Source: Calliopum simillimum
Taxonomy: Eukaryota > Arthropoda > Insecta > Diptera > Lauxaniidae
Reading direction: 5' to 3'
DNA: 64,000 bases
Assembly: GCA_951812925.1 (NCBI GenBank)
Contig: OX638370.1
Location: 43,031,948-43,095,947, forward strand
Below, piece by piece: positions 47,412 to 58,027 of this stretch; positions within the stretch are counted from its first letter, which is position 1; the number at the start of each line of letters is the position of its first letter. The notes under the pieces are model-generated. The model searched no databases and was not told the DNA's origin. It saw only the letters and a list, made by a program, of their open reading frames with translations. Both the position numbers and the translations under genes were made by a program.

Positions 47412-49270
47412 TTTCTTATTTGTATCTATTTCCTTCATCGCTGGCTGCTATTTTTGTTCTCTGATGTTATTAAGGATTTTAGTTGGGTTTATGTTCATAA
47501 GGTCTTGCATATCCGGAAAAAAGAAGGGGAAAAATTCGAGATCTTTTTATTTCGTTGGAGATATTTTAACCTAAAAGGCTAAATAAGTGCAAAAACACTA
47601 TTTTTGGCTTTCTTTGATACTACGAGTATATGTAGGACGCACAAGGTATACTTTTCCACTTGTTTAGCTGTTAAGGTAAAGAAATCTCTACAGAAATAAA
47701 AAACTATCGATATCGGTCTGATTGATCTTGATGAAAAAAGCTACTGCTATCAGCTCTCATACCAGATTTTACTGTTTTAACATATTTTGTCTTATTATGC
47801 TACTTCAAAAATAAGAGAAAAATTGTGTTCTCTAAGATTTTAGGTAAGGATATCTAAAAATTCGGACGTGGTAGAGCTATTCTAGGACCGGATTCTGATT
47901 ATTCATTAAAAATCATGTCTGGAATGTCTATTTCTGTTTCCGGGTTTTGCTTGTGTGTTTTTAAAAAAGAAAAAAACATTTTTTAGGCATAAAAAATAGG
48001 TTAAAATTCAATGTCTCTTGAATGGGATAAACTAGAATATTTCTGTTTGTATTCTTGTTTCAGTAAACTCATATAATTGGTTGTAAAGATATCAGCAATA
48101 AAACAATTTTCCTTCAGAGCCATCTACTTACGATCGAATTTATGAAGCTGTGATATGAACATTTGCCAAAATCAGCTTTATCAACTTAATAAAAAATTGT
48201 TTTCTCGTATATTCCTTCTTGCTCCGCTTCCCATCGTTCCGTGTTTTTTGATTTATGTGAAAACATATGTTTTAAGTTTTTATCAAAATTTCGGTAGAAC
48301 TCCAACGAATTGAATTGGGTGCAGCAGTCGTCATCGAAAAATATACAAACAAACAGACAAGAACCTCACTTATAGTTAACATGATGTATGAGTATATTTT
48401 ATTAATTTTATTGAAATTCAGCAGAAAATGAGTCGGGTTGTCATCTTTCTTGTTAACCAGTGTTATTTTTCACCTAAACAATTTAAAGTTAAGGCTGAAG
48501 AATTTAAATTGTTGCTTTCGCTTGTTAGTTTCACATGTGTATGTATTTTTTCTGTGAAATTTAACATATTTGCGTGTACGTATGTGCGTGTGTGTGTTTG
48601 TCACTGTTGATCCTTTTGTCTTAATACTTCTACGTATGTATGTAGTTGGCATACGTTGATGTTGAAGTGGCAGTAAAGGAAGAAGTTTTACGTTTGAATT
48701 CTTGTGAATTCCATTCAATTTGTTGTTACAAACTTAAATGTGCGTGTGTTCTTTTACTTGTATTTCTCTGTCTTAAGTATATATGTGTGTGTGTGTACGT
48801 ATATCTTTTTGAGTGTAATTGTGTGTACGTTTGTTAGTGTAAAACTTATTTCTTTGGTAATAAATGAGAATTTAAATTGCTCGAATGTTGTGTGCTCTAC
48901 CTTATACGCATTCACTTTTCCATTTGTTGATGTGTGAGTGCGATCTTATATACGTATCCTAGTTCCTAAGCGTATGTGCGTGCTATGGCAACCGTTATTT
49001 GTGCCTTAAATGATTTTTGCTTGGCTAAGCTACAAATTTGCTGCTTTATTTTTTCTCACGAATAATTTTGAGGTAGGAGATAAATGTTTTTTTTTTTTTA
49101 ATTTAATCTTTATCTTCCAGGAAAAGTTTCAGCAAAGCTATTGTAAGAAATTTTGAGCTACTACTTTTTTCAGAGCAGCACAAAAATCTTGTGCGGAATC
49201 GAAATTTTTTCCTTTTATTTGGATAATGTTATTGTGTAAAAATTATTTGTTAACGAATGGACCCTAGATA
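47412..49270. other. No gene recognised
   Basis: AT-rich DNA. GTGCGTGTGTGTGTTTG at 48583-48600 and ATATGTGTGTGTGTGTACGT at 48780-48800 are simple sequence. The 47850-47960 part is related to 38440-38640. No framed exon. Confidence 0.3.
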
Positions 49271-50010
49271 GTATCACAAAAAAAAAGTTCGAATGACCAC
49301 CCCCAGTTTGAAAGCTAACATTGGAAGAATTTTAAGGAAAAAAAAAATTTTTTTTTTCGGCCTCTAAACTCGATGCGGTTTTGTTTTTTTCTTATATTTC
49401 CGTCATTTGACAAGTATAGTATATGGTTGTAAATGTCTTAACATAGACTACATTTCATTCATAGAAGTCATTTACCTCAGATTTTTTTTTTCGAGTAGTT
49501 GTTCTCATTATCTCAGTTTCTACCACTCTAATGTGCTAAGGACACCTTATAGCATTGAAGCCAAAAAAAAAATCATAGAATTCATATCTACAAAGTTTCC
49601 TCAAATAGTTGAAATCTAAAAGCTCGGTACAAAATATGAAAAACAGGATGTTTCGAAAACGAATATCGTCACCTAAGACTATGCAATATTTTTTTTAACA
49701 TTTGACATTTCAAACAGCATGCAAATAAATAAAAAAAAAATATATTGCATAGCCTTAGCAAAATTTTAGATTCGCTATAACTTTTCCAATTTCAACAATT
49801 TGAGGAAACTTTGTAGAAATGGATTTTATGATTTTTTTTAGGCCTTAATTCCATAAAGTCTTCTTGACACCTTAGGGTGGTAGAAACTGAGATAATGAGT
49901 GCAACTAGTCGAAAAAAAATTTAAGATAAATGACTTCTATGAATAAAATTTACTTAGTTCATATTGAGACATTTACAACCATATACTACACTTTTCAATT
50001 GACGGATATA

Positions 50011-51305
50011 AGGAGTGAGATCGAAAAAATCTTTACATATATAAAATTCAATAATGTTAAAACGGTTGATCTTAGAGTCCTGATTTTTTTTTTATTTAAT
50101 TGATAACATTTTACAAATTACAGAAAAATATAACTTTTATTCTTCTAGCCACTATTTATGAACTCGCGGACCTTTTTTGGTAAGCCTTCCATTAGAGATT
50201 TGATAGTTGTTTCGGACACCTTTTTGGAACAGTTTGTCCATCTCCTTTTAAAATCTTCGATATTTTGGGACACCTTTTTTGTGCACTTTAAGTTTCTTTT
50301 CACAAGAGACAAATATCTCTTCACTGGCCTTAGCTCCGGACAATTTGGAGAATTGGCCTATCTTGGTACAAATACTATGTTATTACTTTGGTACCACTCC
50401 AGGGCTTTCTTGCCGTAGTGACATAATGCCAAATCGGGCCAAAAATATGTGAACACATTGTGCTCTCTTACGAAAGGAAGAAATATTTTTTTCAAACAAT
50501 CTTTGATTATTTTGGCATTTATACAGCCCAATGTAACAAATGACTTGCTTTTTCTGCCGCAACTGCATATAGCTTGCCATACAAGGAATTTCTTAGGAAA
50601 TTTTGTCTGCTTTTGGATTCTAAATTGTTTTTTGACATTTCGTCGAGCAGTAGCAACATAAAAATTTTTAACCCGGAAGCTGCGTAAAATCTGCCAGTAC
50701 ATACGTTTCGTCGTCCATTATACAACATGAATATTTTTGTATGAAATTCGATTTTAATTTCCAAGCCCTACTTTTGGCGTCTAAATTTTTTGCAGCATTC
50801 CTGTTTGGAACTTTTTGGACTTTGCATGTTTTCAAATCTGCATTAGCTTTAACTTACAGCATTAAATAGTCAAAGCACTGAGCTTAACGGGCAGCTTTTC
50901 TGGCAGATGTATTTGGAGATCTTTTCAATATGCTTTCAATTTTCTTGGCTTTCCCAATATCATGTGGTCCTTGTTTTCTTCCCGAACCAGGTTTCCTATC
51001 GTTGGTCAAATTCTCCTGAAACTGTTTAATAACATTGAAAACAGTTTGAAGGCAGACTTTCAATCCCTTGACCAATTTTTTGTGGTACCAATTTGGATTT
51101 TTTTGATAATTTTTAGCAATTTTATGACGTACTTCTTTTTCTTCACTCATTTTGATCAAACTCACATCAAATCAACATGTTTGTCATTAAAAATAATAAC
51201 TGACATATTTTTCAAAGAAAACTAGATCAAATAAATTTTTAAATTTTACATCCAAAAAAAATTATTACGTAAAACGTGTGTTAAGATTTTTTCGATCTCA
51301 CTCCT
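50011..51305 (-). mobile_element. DD37E Tc1/mariner-like element, full length, 1295 bp
   Basis: Perfect inverted ends of at least 23 bp beginning AGGAGTGAGATCGAAAAAAT, with TATA on both outer sides (TA target duplication). Inserted in the right arm of the foldback element. Carries the transposase pseudogene at 50146-51150. A second, truncated family member lies at 5194-6126. Perfect ends contrast with a dead gene, so the ends may still be usable by a related transposase. Confidence 0.93.
50146..51150 (-). pseudogene. DD37E transposase pseudogene, nearly full length
   Basis: From the ATG at 51150: MSEEKEVRHKIAKNYQKNPN and WYHKKLVKGLKVCLQTVFNV (helix-turn-helix region), then GSGRKQGPHDIGKAKKIE, SPNTSARKAAR and a stop. 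Later frames give CCIMDDETYVLADFTQLPG, QKQTKFPKKFLVWQAICSCG, YFWPDLALCHYGKKALEWYQ and NCPELRPVKRY, ending EGLPKKVREFINSG and a TAG at 50148-50146. The Asp of MDD and the Asp of WPD are kept; the position of the final Glu (37 residues on, RPVE in the sister copy) is Lys. Stops occur after AAR, after LPG and after VPR, plus frameshifts. Confidence 0.9.
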
Positions 51306-51419
51306 TATAAGAAAAAACGAAACCGCATCGAATTTTGTGGCCGAAAAGAAAATGTTGTTTTCTTTCAATATTAGTTTACAAATTGGGGGTGGTCATTCGA
51401 ACTTTTTTTTTTGTATGGG

Positions 51420-53040
51420 GGACCCGCCACTGGCAAAATTTGGAACATAAATTCTTCAGGATCATTGTGTTCTAAAAGTTGCGTGCCTCGTTTAGTTTTC
51501 CGATTTTAAAATTAACCCTTTCGACTCCGAATTTTTACCTTTGACTCGAAAAATTTTTTTGTCTAGTTTTGTCTAAAAATTTCAAATCGCCACACTCACC
51601 CGTTTGGGCGCTAGAGGACATTGCTTAGGAGCAACATTGGGCAATGTTGGTAAATATTCGAAACAATAATTTATTATGATGAAAACAATTTAAAATTTTA
51701 TTTGTTTATTTTAAAAAATTACGTAGAAAAACGCAAAAACAGTTTTAATTGTTATAATTGCAAAGATGGACCTTACACTTTAGATATTGGGGTATTGGAG
51801 TTCCTGTCTCCCACAGCTTGCAACCCCTTTATCGCCAAAAACTAGCCAATGATCAATTTTATACTTTTTTTGTATATACGGGGGTCAGCTGGAACCTGAA
51901 CATTTTTGAGTTCGGCAAAACCTCACTGGACCCGATGAACCAAGGGCGGACATCAACTTATCCAAGGCTGTATATCCGAAACGATGTGCCGTAGAAAAGT
52001 TGTTTTCATGCATTTGTCATTTTTTTGTTGCCACTTTTTATAGGTGCAGATATTTTTGGATTCTTCTGATATTCAAATTGCTAAATTGCTTTTTCTATAA
52101 AAGCTTCCTCTTATTATTCTGAATAGCACGAGAAATAGGAAACTGAAAACAACAACAACAGCAGGAAATATAACAACATCAACAAGAGCAATTAAAAGCA
52201 GCACAAAAAGCAAAAAAATGGCGCAAATTTCATTTAATTAGTTTTTTTTCTTAGATCTAAGTGCTGCTGCTGTTTTTTGAGTATTTTTCTAAATATTTTC
52301 TTATATATATTTAACCCACTCTGACCCGTGTTTTGTTCAACGGTTAGCACAGCTGAATTAAAATATCTGCTGACGCTAAAAATTCTTAATTTCTTCACAC
52401 TTACATGTAGTACACAATGGTTTAATATCCTGCAAAAAAGTTTTTTTTTGTAATAACAACATGCAACAAAATACTTTGTTTTGGATTGAGCATGATTTTC
52501 TACTTCATTCACAAAGTTTCTGTTTTTTTTTTTTTTTTTTCAAAACATCCTGCATAAATTACTTATAGCGCAAAGTCCTTCAGGTATTTTGTTTTTCAAA
52601 TTGCGTATTTTCTTTGCAATATTCCGATTTCAGTTGTGCTGGCCATAGCGTCAAAAACAAAATAAAAACGAAAATCTTTAAAGAGAATAAGAAAGACGAA
52701 AGAAAAAAAAAAAAAATTAAACTTTTGTTAATTTTCCCTGTCACGTTTTTGACCTCGACTACACGCCGTTACCCAAGCCAACAACGAAGACGTTGTCGTC
52801 AACTACTTGCGATGGTCCAAGGCTAATTACGCCCATTTGTCGCCTTATTACTGCATTTTATTTCTCTTTGTTTTTAATGTTGTCCTCTTTTATATTTTTT
52901 CTCTTTGATATAAACATTTTTTTTTTTTTTGCAACGGGCTCTCTTCTTTGTTTTCTATATCCTAATGAGTTTCTATGGATATTATTTTCTTAAAAATTTG
53001 TTCCATCGTTTCACTTATTCACTTCTTCTTCTTCTTATTA
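51420..53040. other. Upstream flank of the sidestep-like exon; no exon recognised
   Basis: AT-rich DNA, probably intronic because 53044 begins with a splice acceptor in phase 1. The 52740-52850 stretch is less AT-rich (GACCTCGACTACACGCCGTT) but shows no framed exon with splice sites that I can support. CAACAACAACAGCAG-type simple sequence lies at 52150-52220. Confidence 0.3.
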
Positions 53041-53043
53041 CAG

Positions 53044-53176
53044 GTCCACCCGTCTTATCGGAATCAATTCAGGGTACATTAGGCCGATTGCCCTGCAATG
53101 TAACGCCGCCAATTCTAGATGATCGTGTGGCGTTAGTGATATGGTATAAAGTTGGACTCAAGACACCAATATATAG
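53044..53176 (+). CDS. Sidestep-family Ig domain, first half (internal exon)
   Basis: A 133-bp exon bounded by CTTCTTATTACAG and GTAAGT. Reading in phase 1 gives PPVLSESIQGTLGRLPCN, then VTPPILDDRVALVIWYKVG and TPIY, with a split Ser codon. LPC holds the first Ig cysteine and VIWYK the invariant Trp. The LPC-N/D-x-x-PP...DD-x-V-x-LV-x-W...PIYS pattern is characteristic of the first Ig domain of the fly sidestep family: cell-surface receptors, partners of Beaten path proteins in axon guidance and synaptic matching. It joins the exon at 62896 and is the only other part of the gene I can see. The signal-peptide exon must lie upstream. Which family member (side or side-II to VIII) is not resolvable. 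Confidence 0.9.
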
Positions 53177-54029
53177 GTAAGTTAATTGGAAATTATAAGC
53201 TATTATTAAAGAAAGAAGTTTTACAATAGAATAATTAGTTCTAGAAAAAACAAAACGCAGAATTCAACAAATTTTCTGTGAAAACGATAACGTCCAGTAT
53301 CAAAACTGAAGTGCCAAACCAAAGCTTTAACCCTTTCAGGACCGTAAGGAATTGGGAGTTTATGCAACCATGTCAGCTATTTATAATGGTCTATTTGGCG
53401 TCCAGAAAACATATTTTAAAATAAAAATTCCAAAAATTTTAACGGTTTTTTTGGGACATATGTGTCCCTATGGTCGTTAAAAGAGACTTTTTTCCAAAGG
53501 GTGATAACTTGAAAAGTAAGGGTCCAATTGAAGAAATTTAAAGGCATGGTTTGATAAGTAAGATTAGGGCTATTACATGCGATCAAAAGAATTAAACTAC
53601 ATCATCGCCTGGAACTTCACCGTAAGATTCAAAACAGCGCTTTCTCAGCTTCAAACACGGATATCTCGAAATTCTGTAGTATTTGAGCAATTTCGGCCTC
53701 GGATTCGAATTCAGTGTCAATAAGTACGTTACAGTACATATGTCTACTTACAGGTTCATTAAATTTTTTTATTTTGATTGCCTGTGAAATTGGTAAAATT
53801 GTAGTACAAAAGTGAGTTGAAAAGTTACCCTTAACGACCATAGGGACACGCTTCAAAACACTTTAACACCTATAAAATCTGCTGTAAAGTATAATAATAG
53901 TGCATCACACAAACTGTCACATTATAATGATCATACAAAAATAACAATACCGTAAGCAGGGGTGACTTTGACATCCGGGGGCGACTTTAACCGGCAAGAA
54001 AAAAAAAGATTAAAATCAAAATATTATCT

Positions 54030-54645
54030 AGGGGTCTGCACAAGACATCATGAAATAAAGTGTACTTTTTTTTACATCCACATTTTACACTGAACTGATG
54101 CATTTGATCCAAAAAATTCAAGATTCAAATCATCGTGTACACTGATTTAATTTTGACACTATTTTCATTGTCTTGTTTTATCAGTGTGAAAAATAAACTT
54201 GGTTCAAAAAAATACTTCAGTGAACTCTATTTTATGAAAACAAATACTTCAGGTCACTGTAAAACGTGCTAGTAGAGAAACCACAATAAAATGTATGATA
54301 TGGTAACACTTGCAGAATAGTAGTAGCTTTTTACATTTTTGCGACAGAGAGAGAGCGTAAACAAAAAAGAGGCACTAGAAGAGATCGATAAACTACTCTT
54401 ATCACACCATTAGCATTTAGTAGTGTACACTACTACTACAGTATGCAACTAAAATAACTGAAACAAATCAAACAAGACAAATTAGCACAGTATTTGTTTA
54501 TTTTCTATCAAATTCTAGTTCTGTCAAGACATTTACACACGACACTGAATTAGAGCATTTGATAAATAAAAAGCAGGTACAAAATATAACGTATCTTGAA
54601 ACGAAATGTCTTAAAACGCAAACAAGACGACTTGTGCAGACCCCT
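54030..54645. mobile_element. 616-bp hAT-type MITE nested inside the TA-flanked element
   Basis: Ends AGGGGTCTGCACAAGACATC and, on minus, AGGGGTCTGCACAAGTCGTC. Flanked by AATATTATCT on both sides (54020-54029, 54646-54655), that is 8-10 bp depending on the exact end. Such ends with an 8-bp-class duplication suggest hAT. A fragment of the same family is at 31635-31750. No coding capacity. Confidence 0.8.
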
Positions 54646-55723
54646 AATATTATCTCCCCAAAGACTAGTTATCGATTTGTGTTGGGTCAATCAGTATCCT
54701 TGAGGTATTGGCTTTTAGCGCCTGTTTTCAATATTTGATTTGAGCGCGAACTTTCGGATATATTGTTGCATTTTCTAAGAGTTGTCTTATGCCGGATTTA
54801 TTAACACTCAGAAAATTACTACTTATTGACTAGAATGAAAATTGCTGGCGTTAGATGAGTGATATAAGTAGAACTATTATTTAATTTACTTCCCTAATCC
54901 ATCGACTTTGGTGGATATATTTGCCTCTAAGTATTTTTAATGCATTTCATATGAGAGTATGTTAAAAAAAATGTCTTTTGGGTGACTTTGGACCGGTCGA
55001 AAGTCACCCCCAAAAAACATTGTATTGTAAGGCTGACTTAAAAGAAACCCAAACTCGGGCCAAATTAACGCCTAAAACACCAGGTATGGTGAACTTTAGT
55101 GAAAACAATGTCTAGTCTTTTGCCAAAGTGAAATTATATTTTCCTTTTTATCTTTGTAAGACAATTGGCTGCCCAGAAAGGATATTTGCTATTATTTATT
55201 TAGCGAAATCTTGCAAAAAATTAAGCCACCGAAGCCCTTTAACAAATGAGGCATTTTTAAAGTTACCTTCAAAGAATTTCTTTCGTTTTTTTAAATTTTT
55301 TCAATCAAGTATTTTTTGTTTTTAATTTTCAATCGATTTTAAGCTTGTTTTTGTGGATTTTCTAAGTTCTGTTTAGTTTTTAATATTAGTATTGTTATTT
55401 GATGTAGCTTATGTACCAATAAGTAAAGCACACCAAAGGCTAAAACCCCATTTATCAAAATTTTAGTTTTTTTTTTAATCTCGTCCTTGAAAACATCCCA
55501 TTGCCTAGGCCGATTGCCTATATAAATATGCTAAAATGTAAAGTAAGCTTAAGTTTCCAAAACCTGATACCCTGGTTTTGGATCGTTAAAGGTATAGCAT
55601 GTAAAATCAATGAATGAAATTTTTCGGTTAAAGTCGCCCCGCCCTTGAGGTGACTTTAACCCACTTACAAAAATATTATTTTAAAATATTTGTAATTACT
55701 TCGTATCAACTATATTACATGAC

Positions 55724-56345
55724 GGTGCCGTGACATAATCCCCACGGACATAATCCCCATTCACGATATGGGGATTATGTCCGCAAGGTATTCGGACATA
55801 ATCCCCATTTTTTCAATGGGGATTATGTCCGCAAGTGTTTCGGACATAATCCCCAGGAAAAAAAGGACATGGTCCCCATAATGATGTTTTGTTATTGACA
55901 ACAGAAGCAGCTCAGGATTTACAACTCCCAAAAATTTCAATACCGTTTACGCGGCGGCCTTCAGCCGCTGATCAGCCTATAATATATCCAACACCTAGTT
56001 TGCTAGCCACAGTAATTTTACATAAGGGTAGGGGTAAGTGGGCGGCCTGCGGCCGCAGCTCAGGATTTAAAACTCCCAAAAAGCCAACACTGGCTTCGCG
56101 GCGGCCTTCGGCCGCGGATCAGTCTATAACACCCAACACTGTATGATTTTTTTAAATGGATTATTGCAAAAATTTTGTTCAATCTTAATTAAATTTTTCG
56201 GACATAACCCCCATTGGGATTATGTCCGAAAAATTTGCGGACATAACCCCCATGGCCAAAATGGGGATTATGACCGAAAAATTTTCGGACATAATCCCCA
56301 TTTACGAAATGGGGATTATGTTCGTTGGGATTATGTCCGGTAACC
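55724..56345. mobile_element. 622-bp hairpin-array element, 9-bp target duplication (MULE-like)
   Basis: The 9-bp repeat TTACATGAC flanks it exactly (55715-55723, 56346-56354). Both flanks (55735-55880 and 56195-56340) are built from alternating GGACATAATCCCCAT and ATGGGGATTATGTCC words, so each flank folds into a chain of hairpins. The middle holds a GC-rich tandem pair with GCAGCTCAGGATT, AACTCCCAAAAA and GCGGCGGCCTTCGGCCGC-type palindromes. A 9-bp duplication suggests a Mutator-like element. No gene. Confidence 0.8.
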
Positions 56346-57034
56346 TTACATGACATTAAAGCTGAAACCCCCACAAAAAATTAAGGGTAATAAAACCATT
56401 AATTTTATTAAAATTGTGCAAATTATAGGCTCCTTAACTTGGAAATTTTGTTTTTTTGTGTCAAAGTCACCCGTGCTTACGGTACTTCTGATGGTGTTGC
56501 CAGATTTAATAGAAATGAAGGAAGCGCTTGGAAACTGATAAATGACAAAATTACATAAATCTGGTTCTTAATTATTTAAATATAATTTATTTTTGTGTTG
56601 GGACACATATGTTCCTATGGTCCTCAAAGGGTTAACTGTATTACAAAGAAGCTCGGCTCAAATTTGCTGACACGTATAAATTTAGAGAAAAAGAGTAGAG
56701 TCGTCAGGACCACCCATATGTATTTATTTTGTTTTTCGTTGCTAAATATTAGCCGACGCCACACTTCATCTATGCAACAAATTATATGAAAAAAATTGCG
56801 ATCTCTCGGGTTATCATTGTGTTCGTTGAATCCGAAACTGGCTTCCATTTTTGTCTATCAGGTCTTAGATTGGAGTTGTTCTTGATTTGAAGTTCATAAA
56901 ACGCTCATTTTAGACACTTGGCGCATATCCAAGAAGTAATGTTCAATTTAGCAATAATCTTCCTTATTATTACTTACTTTTTAAGTTTTTCGTTCAGGTT
57001 ATTTTTTTCCGAAATACAAAACACTGAAGTAAAG

Positions 57035-57287
57035 CACAGTGTTCTTAAAGAACAGGATTATTAGAAAAAATTGTGGCAAAAACTGAAAATGGAGTGTGAT
57101 TCTAGAGGCATTTGTGATCATTTTCCAACAATAACGAATACGGCTTCAGAAAACTATACACGATAGAATAATACTGAGACCAGATTCAAATTCAGCATCG
57201 TAAAGCACATTTCTCTAGAATCACACACCCCATTTTCAATTTTTGTCGTAATTTTTATCTAATAATACTGTCCTTTTAAACACTGTG
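57035..57287. mobile_element. 253-bp palindromic MITE
   Basis: CACAGTGTTCTTAAAGAACA (left) and CACAGTGTTTAAAAGGACAG (minus, right) begin arms of about 80-95 bp that share GATTATTAG / TATTATTAG, AAAACTGAAAATGG and GTGTGATTCTAGAG. No certain target duplication. Sits in the sidestep-like intron. Confidence 0.7.
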
Positions 57288-58027
57288 ACAGGTATAACGA
57301 CTCAATACAAATTTAATTTGTATACATTTATTTCAATGGATGATATGTGGGAAAAGTTGAAAACTAGCGTTTAATGAAGAAAGTTAGGGCTAAATGATGA
57401 TGTTGCCAAAAGTGAACTAGTGAGTGGATGAGCGCCATATACCAGAAAAAGCATTTTTTGCACTTTCGAGAAAGGATAACTCGGATCCCAGGCCTGATAG
57501 AGAAAAACGGTTGCCAGAGTTGAATTTAGCAACCACAAGTTATCCTAAAACATTATCGAGAACTCATTTGAAATTTCCCCTTTAACATGTTGCACTGTGA
57601 TATCGTATCATTTTCTAAAATCTGCATAAAAGTTTGCATCGTCTTTTTCCAGACCTTCGTATGTGAAATTTGGTAACATTATCTTAAATAAAGCTTTTTG
57701 TAAAACGTACTTAAGCTTTTGTTAATAAAAAGTTATGAATAGCAATAAGAACTAAAGCCTCATTTTCCACTTAACTTTCCACGGCTTTAAGTATTTTTTT
57801 TCTAAGTCCAAGCTTAAACAACTTATAACGTGATTCTGGATCTCATCTGAAGTACATATCCTCTTGGCTCATCTAATTTAGTTGATAATTAAGTTTAAAG
57901 CGCTCTCCAGAATTTCATATACAGCTCTCAGTATATTGGTATGATAAATGTATTACCAAACTAAAGGAAATTTAACAAGGATTCTAAAAACAATTATATG
58001 AGGAATGAGGGTATGTCAATAGGAACT

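Larger units (their letters stand above)
49276..51413. mobile_element. Foldback element with about 400-bp arms, split by a DD37E insertion
   Basis: The left arm starts AAAAAGTTCGAATGACCACC (49281) and runs through CAAGTATAGTATATGGTTGT, AGTCATTTACCT, CATTATCTCAGTTTCTACCA and ATAGTTGAAATC to about 49615. The right arm repeats these inverted from about 49785 to 49999, and resumes after the DD37E element with CGAAACCGCATCGA and GGGGGTGGTCATTCGAACTT (to 51410). Without the insert the element is about 840 bp. The centre near 49690-49750 has its own short inverted pair around TATGCAATATT. Termini are ACAAAAA on both sides; the target duplication is unclear. No coding capacity. Confidence 0.85.
53950..56482. 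mobile_element. TA-flanked element, GGGGTGACTTTGAC motif family, inside the piggyBac-type element
   Basis: Ends CCGTAAGCAGGGGTGACTTT and, on minus, CCGTAAGCACGGGTGACTTT, with TA outside (53948-53949, 56483-56484). The word GGTGACTTT or its AAAGTCACC/AAAGTCGCCCC complement recurs at 53978, 54979, 55003, 55630 and 55650 in both orientations. About 1.3 kb is left when the two nested elements are removed. No transposase frame recognised. Same architecture as 23706-24588 and 36321-37203. Confidence 0.85.
53331..56631. mobile_element. piggyBac-type non-autonomous element, host of a nest
   Basis: CCCTTTCAGGACCGTAAGGA at the left is mirrored on the right (CCCTTTGAGGACCATAGGAA on minus), and both ends abut TTAA (53327-53330, 56632-56635). 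TTAA targets with CCCTTTNAGGACC-type ends are diagnostic of piggyBac-like elements. The word GACACATATGTCCCTATGGTC recurs in part near each end and inverted at 53836. Without the inner element it is about 770 bp and has no transposase. Confidence 0.85.

Noticed and set aside
52740..52850. Possible additional sidestep-like exon upstream of 53044
   Set aside because: Slightly higher GC, but no frame with flanking splice sites and no family resemblance.
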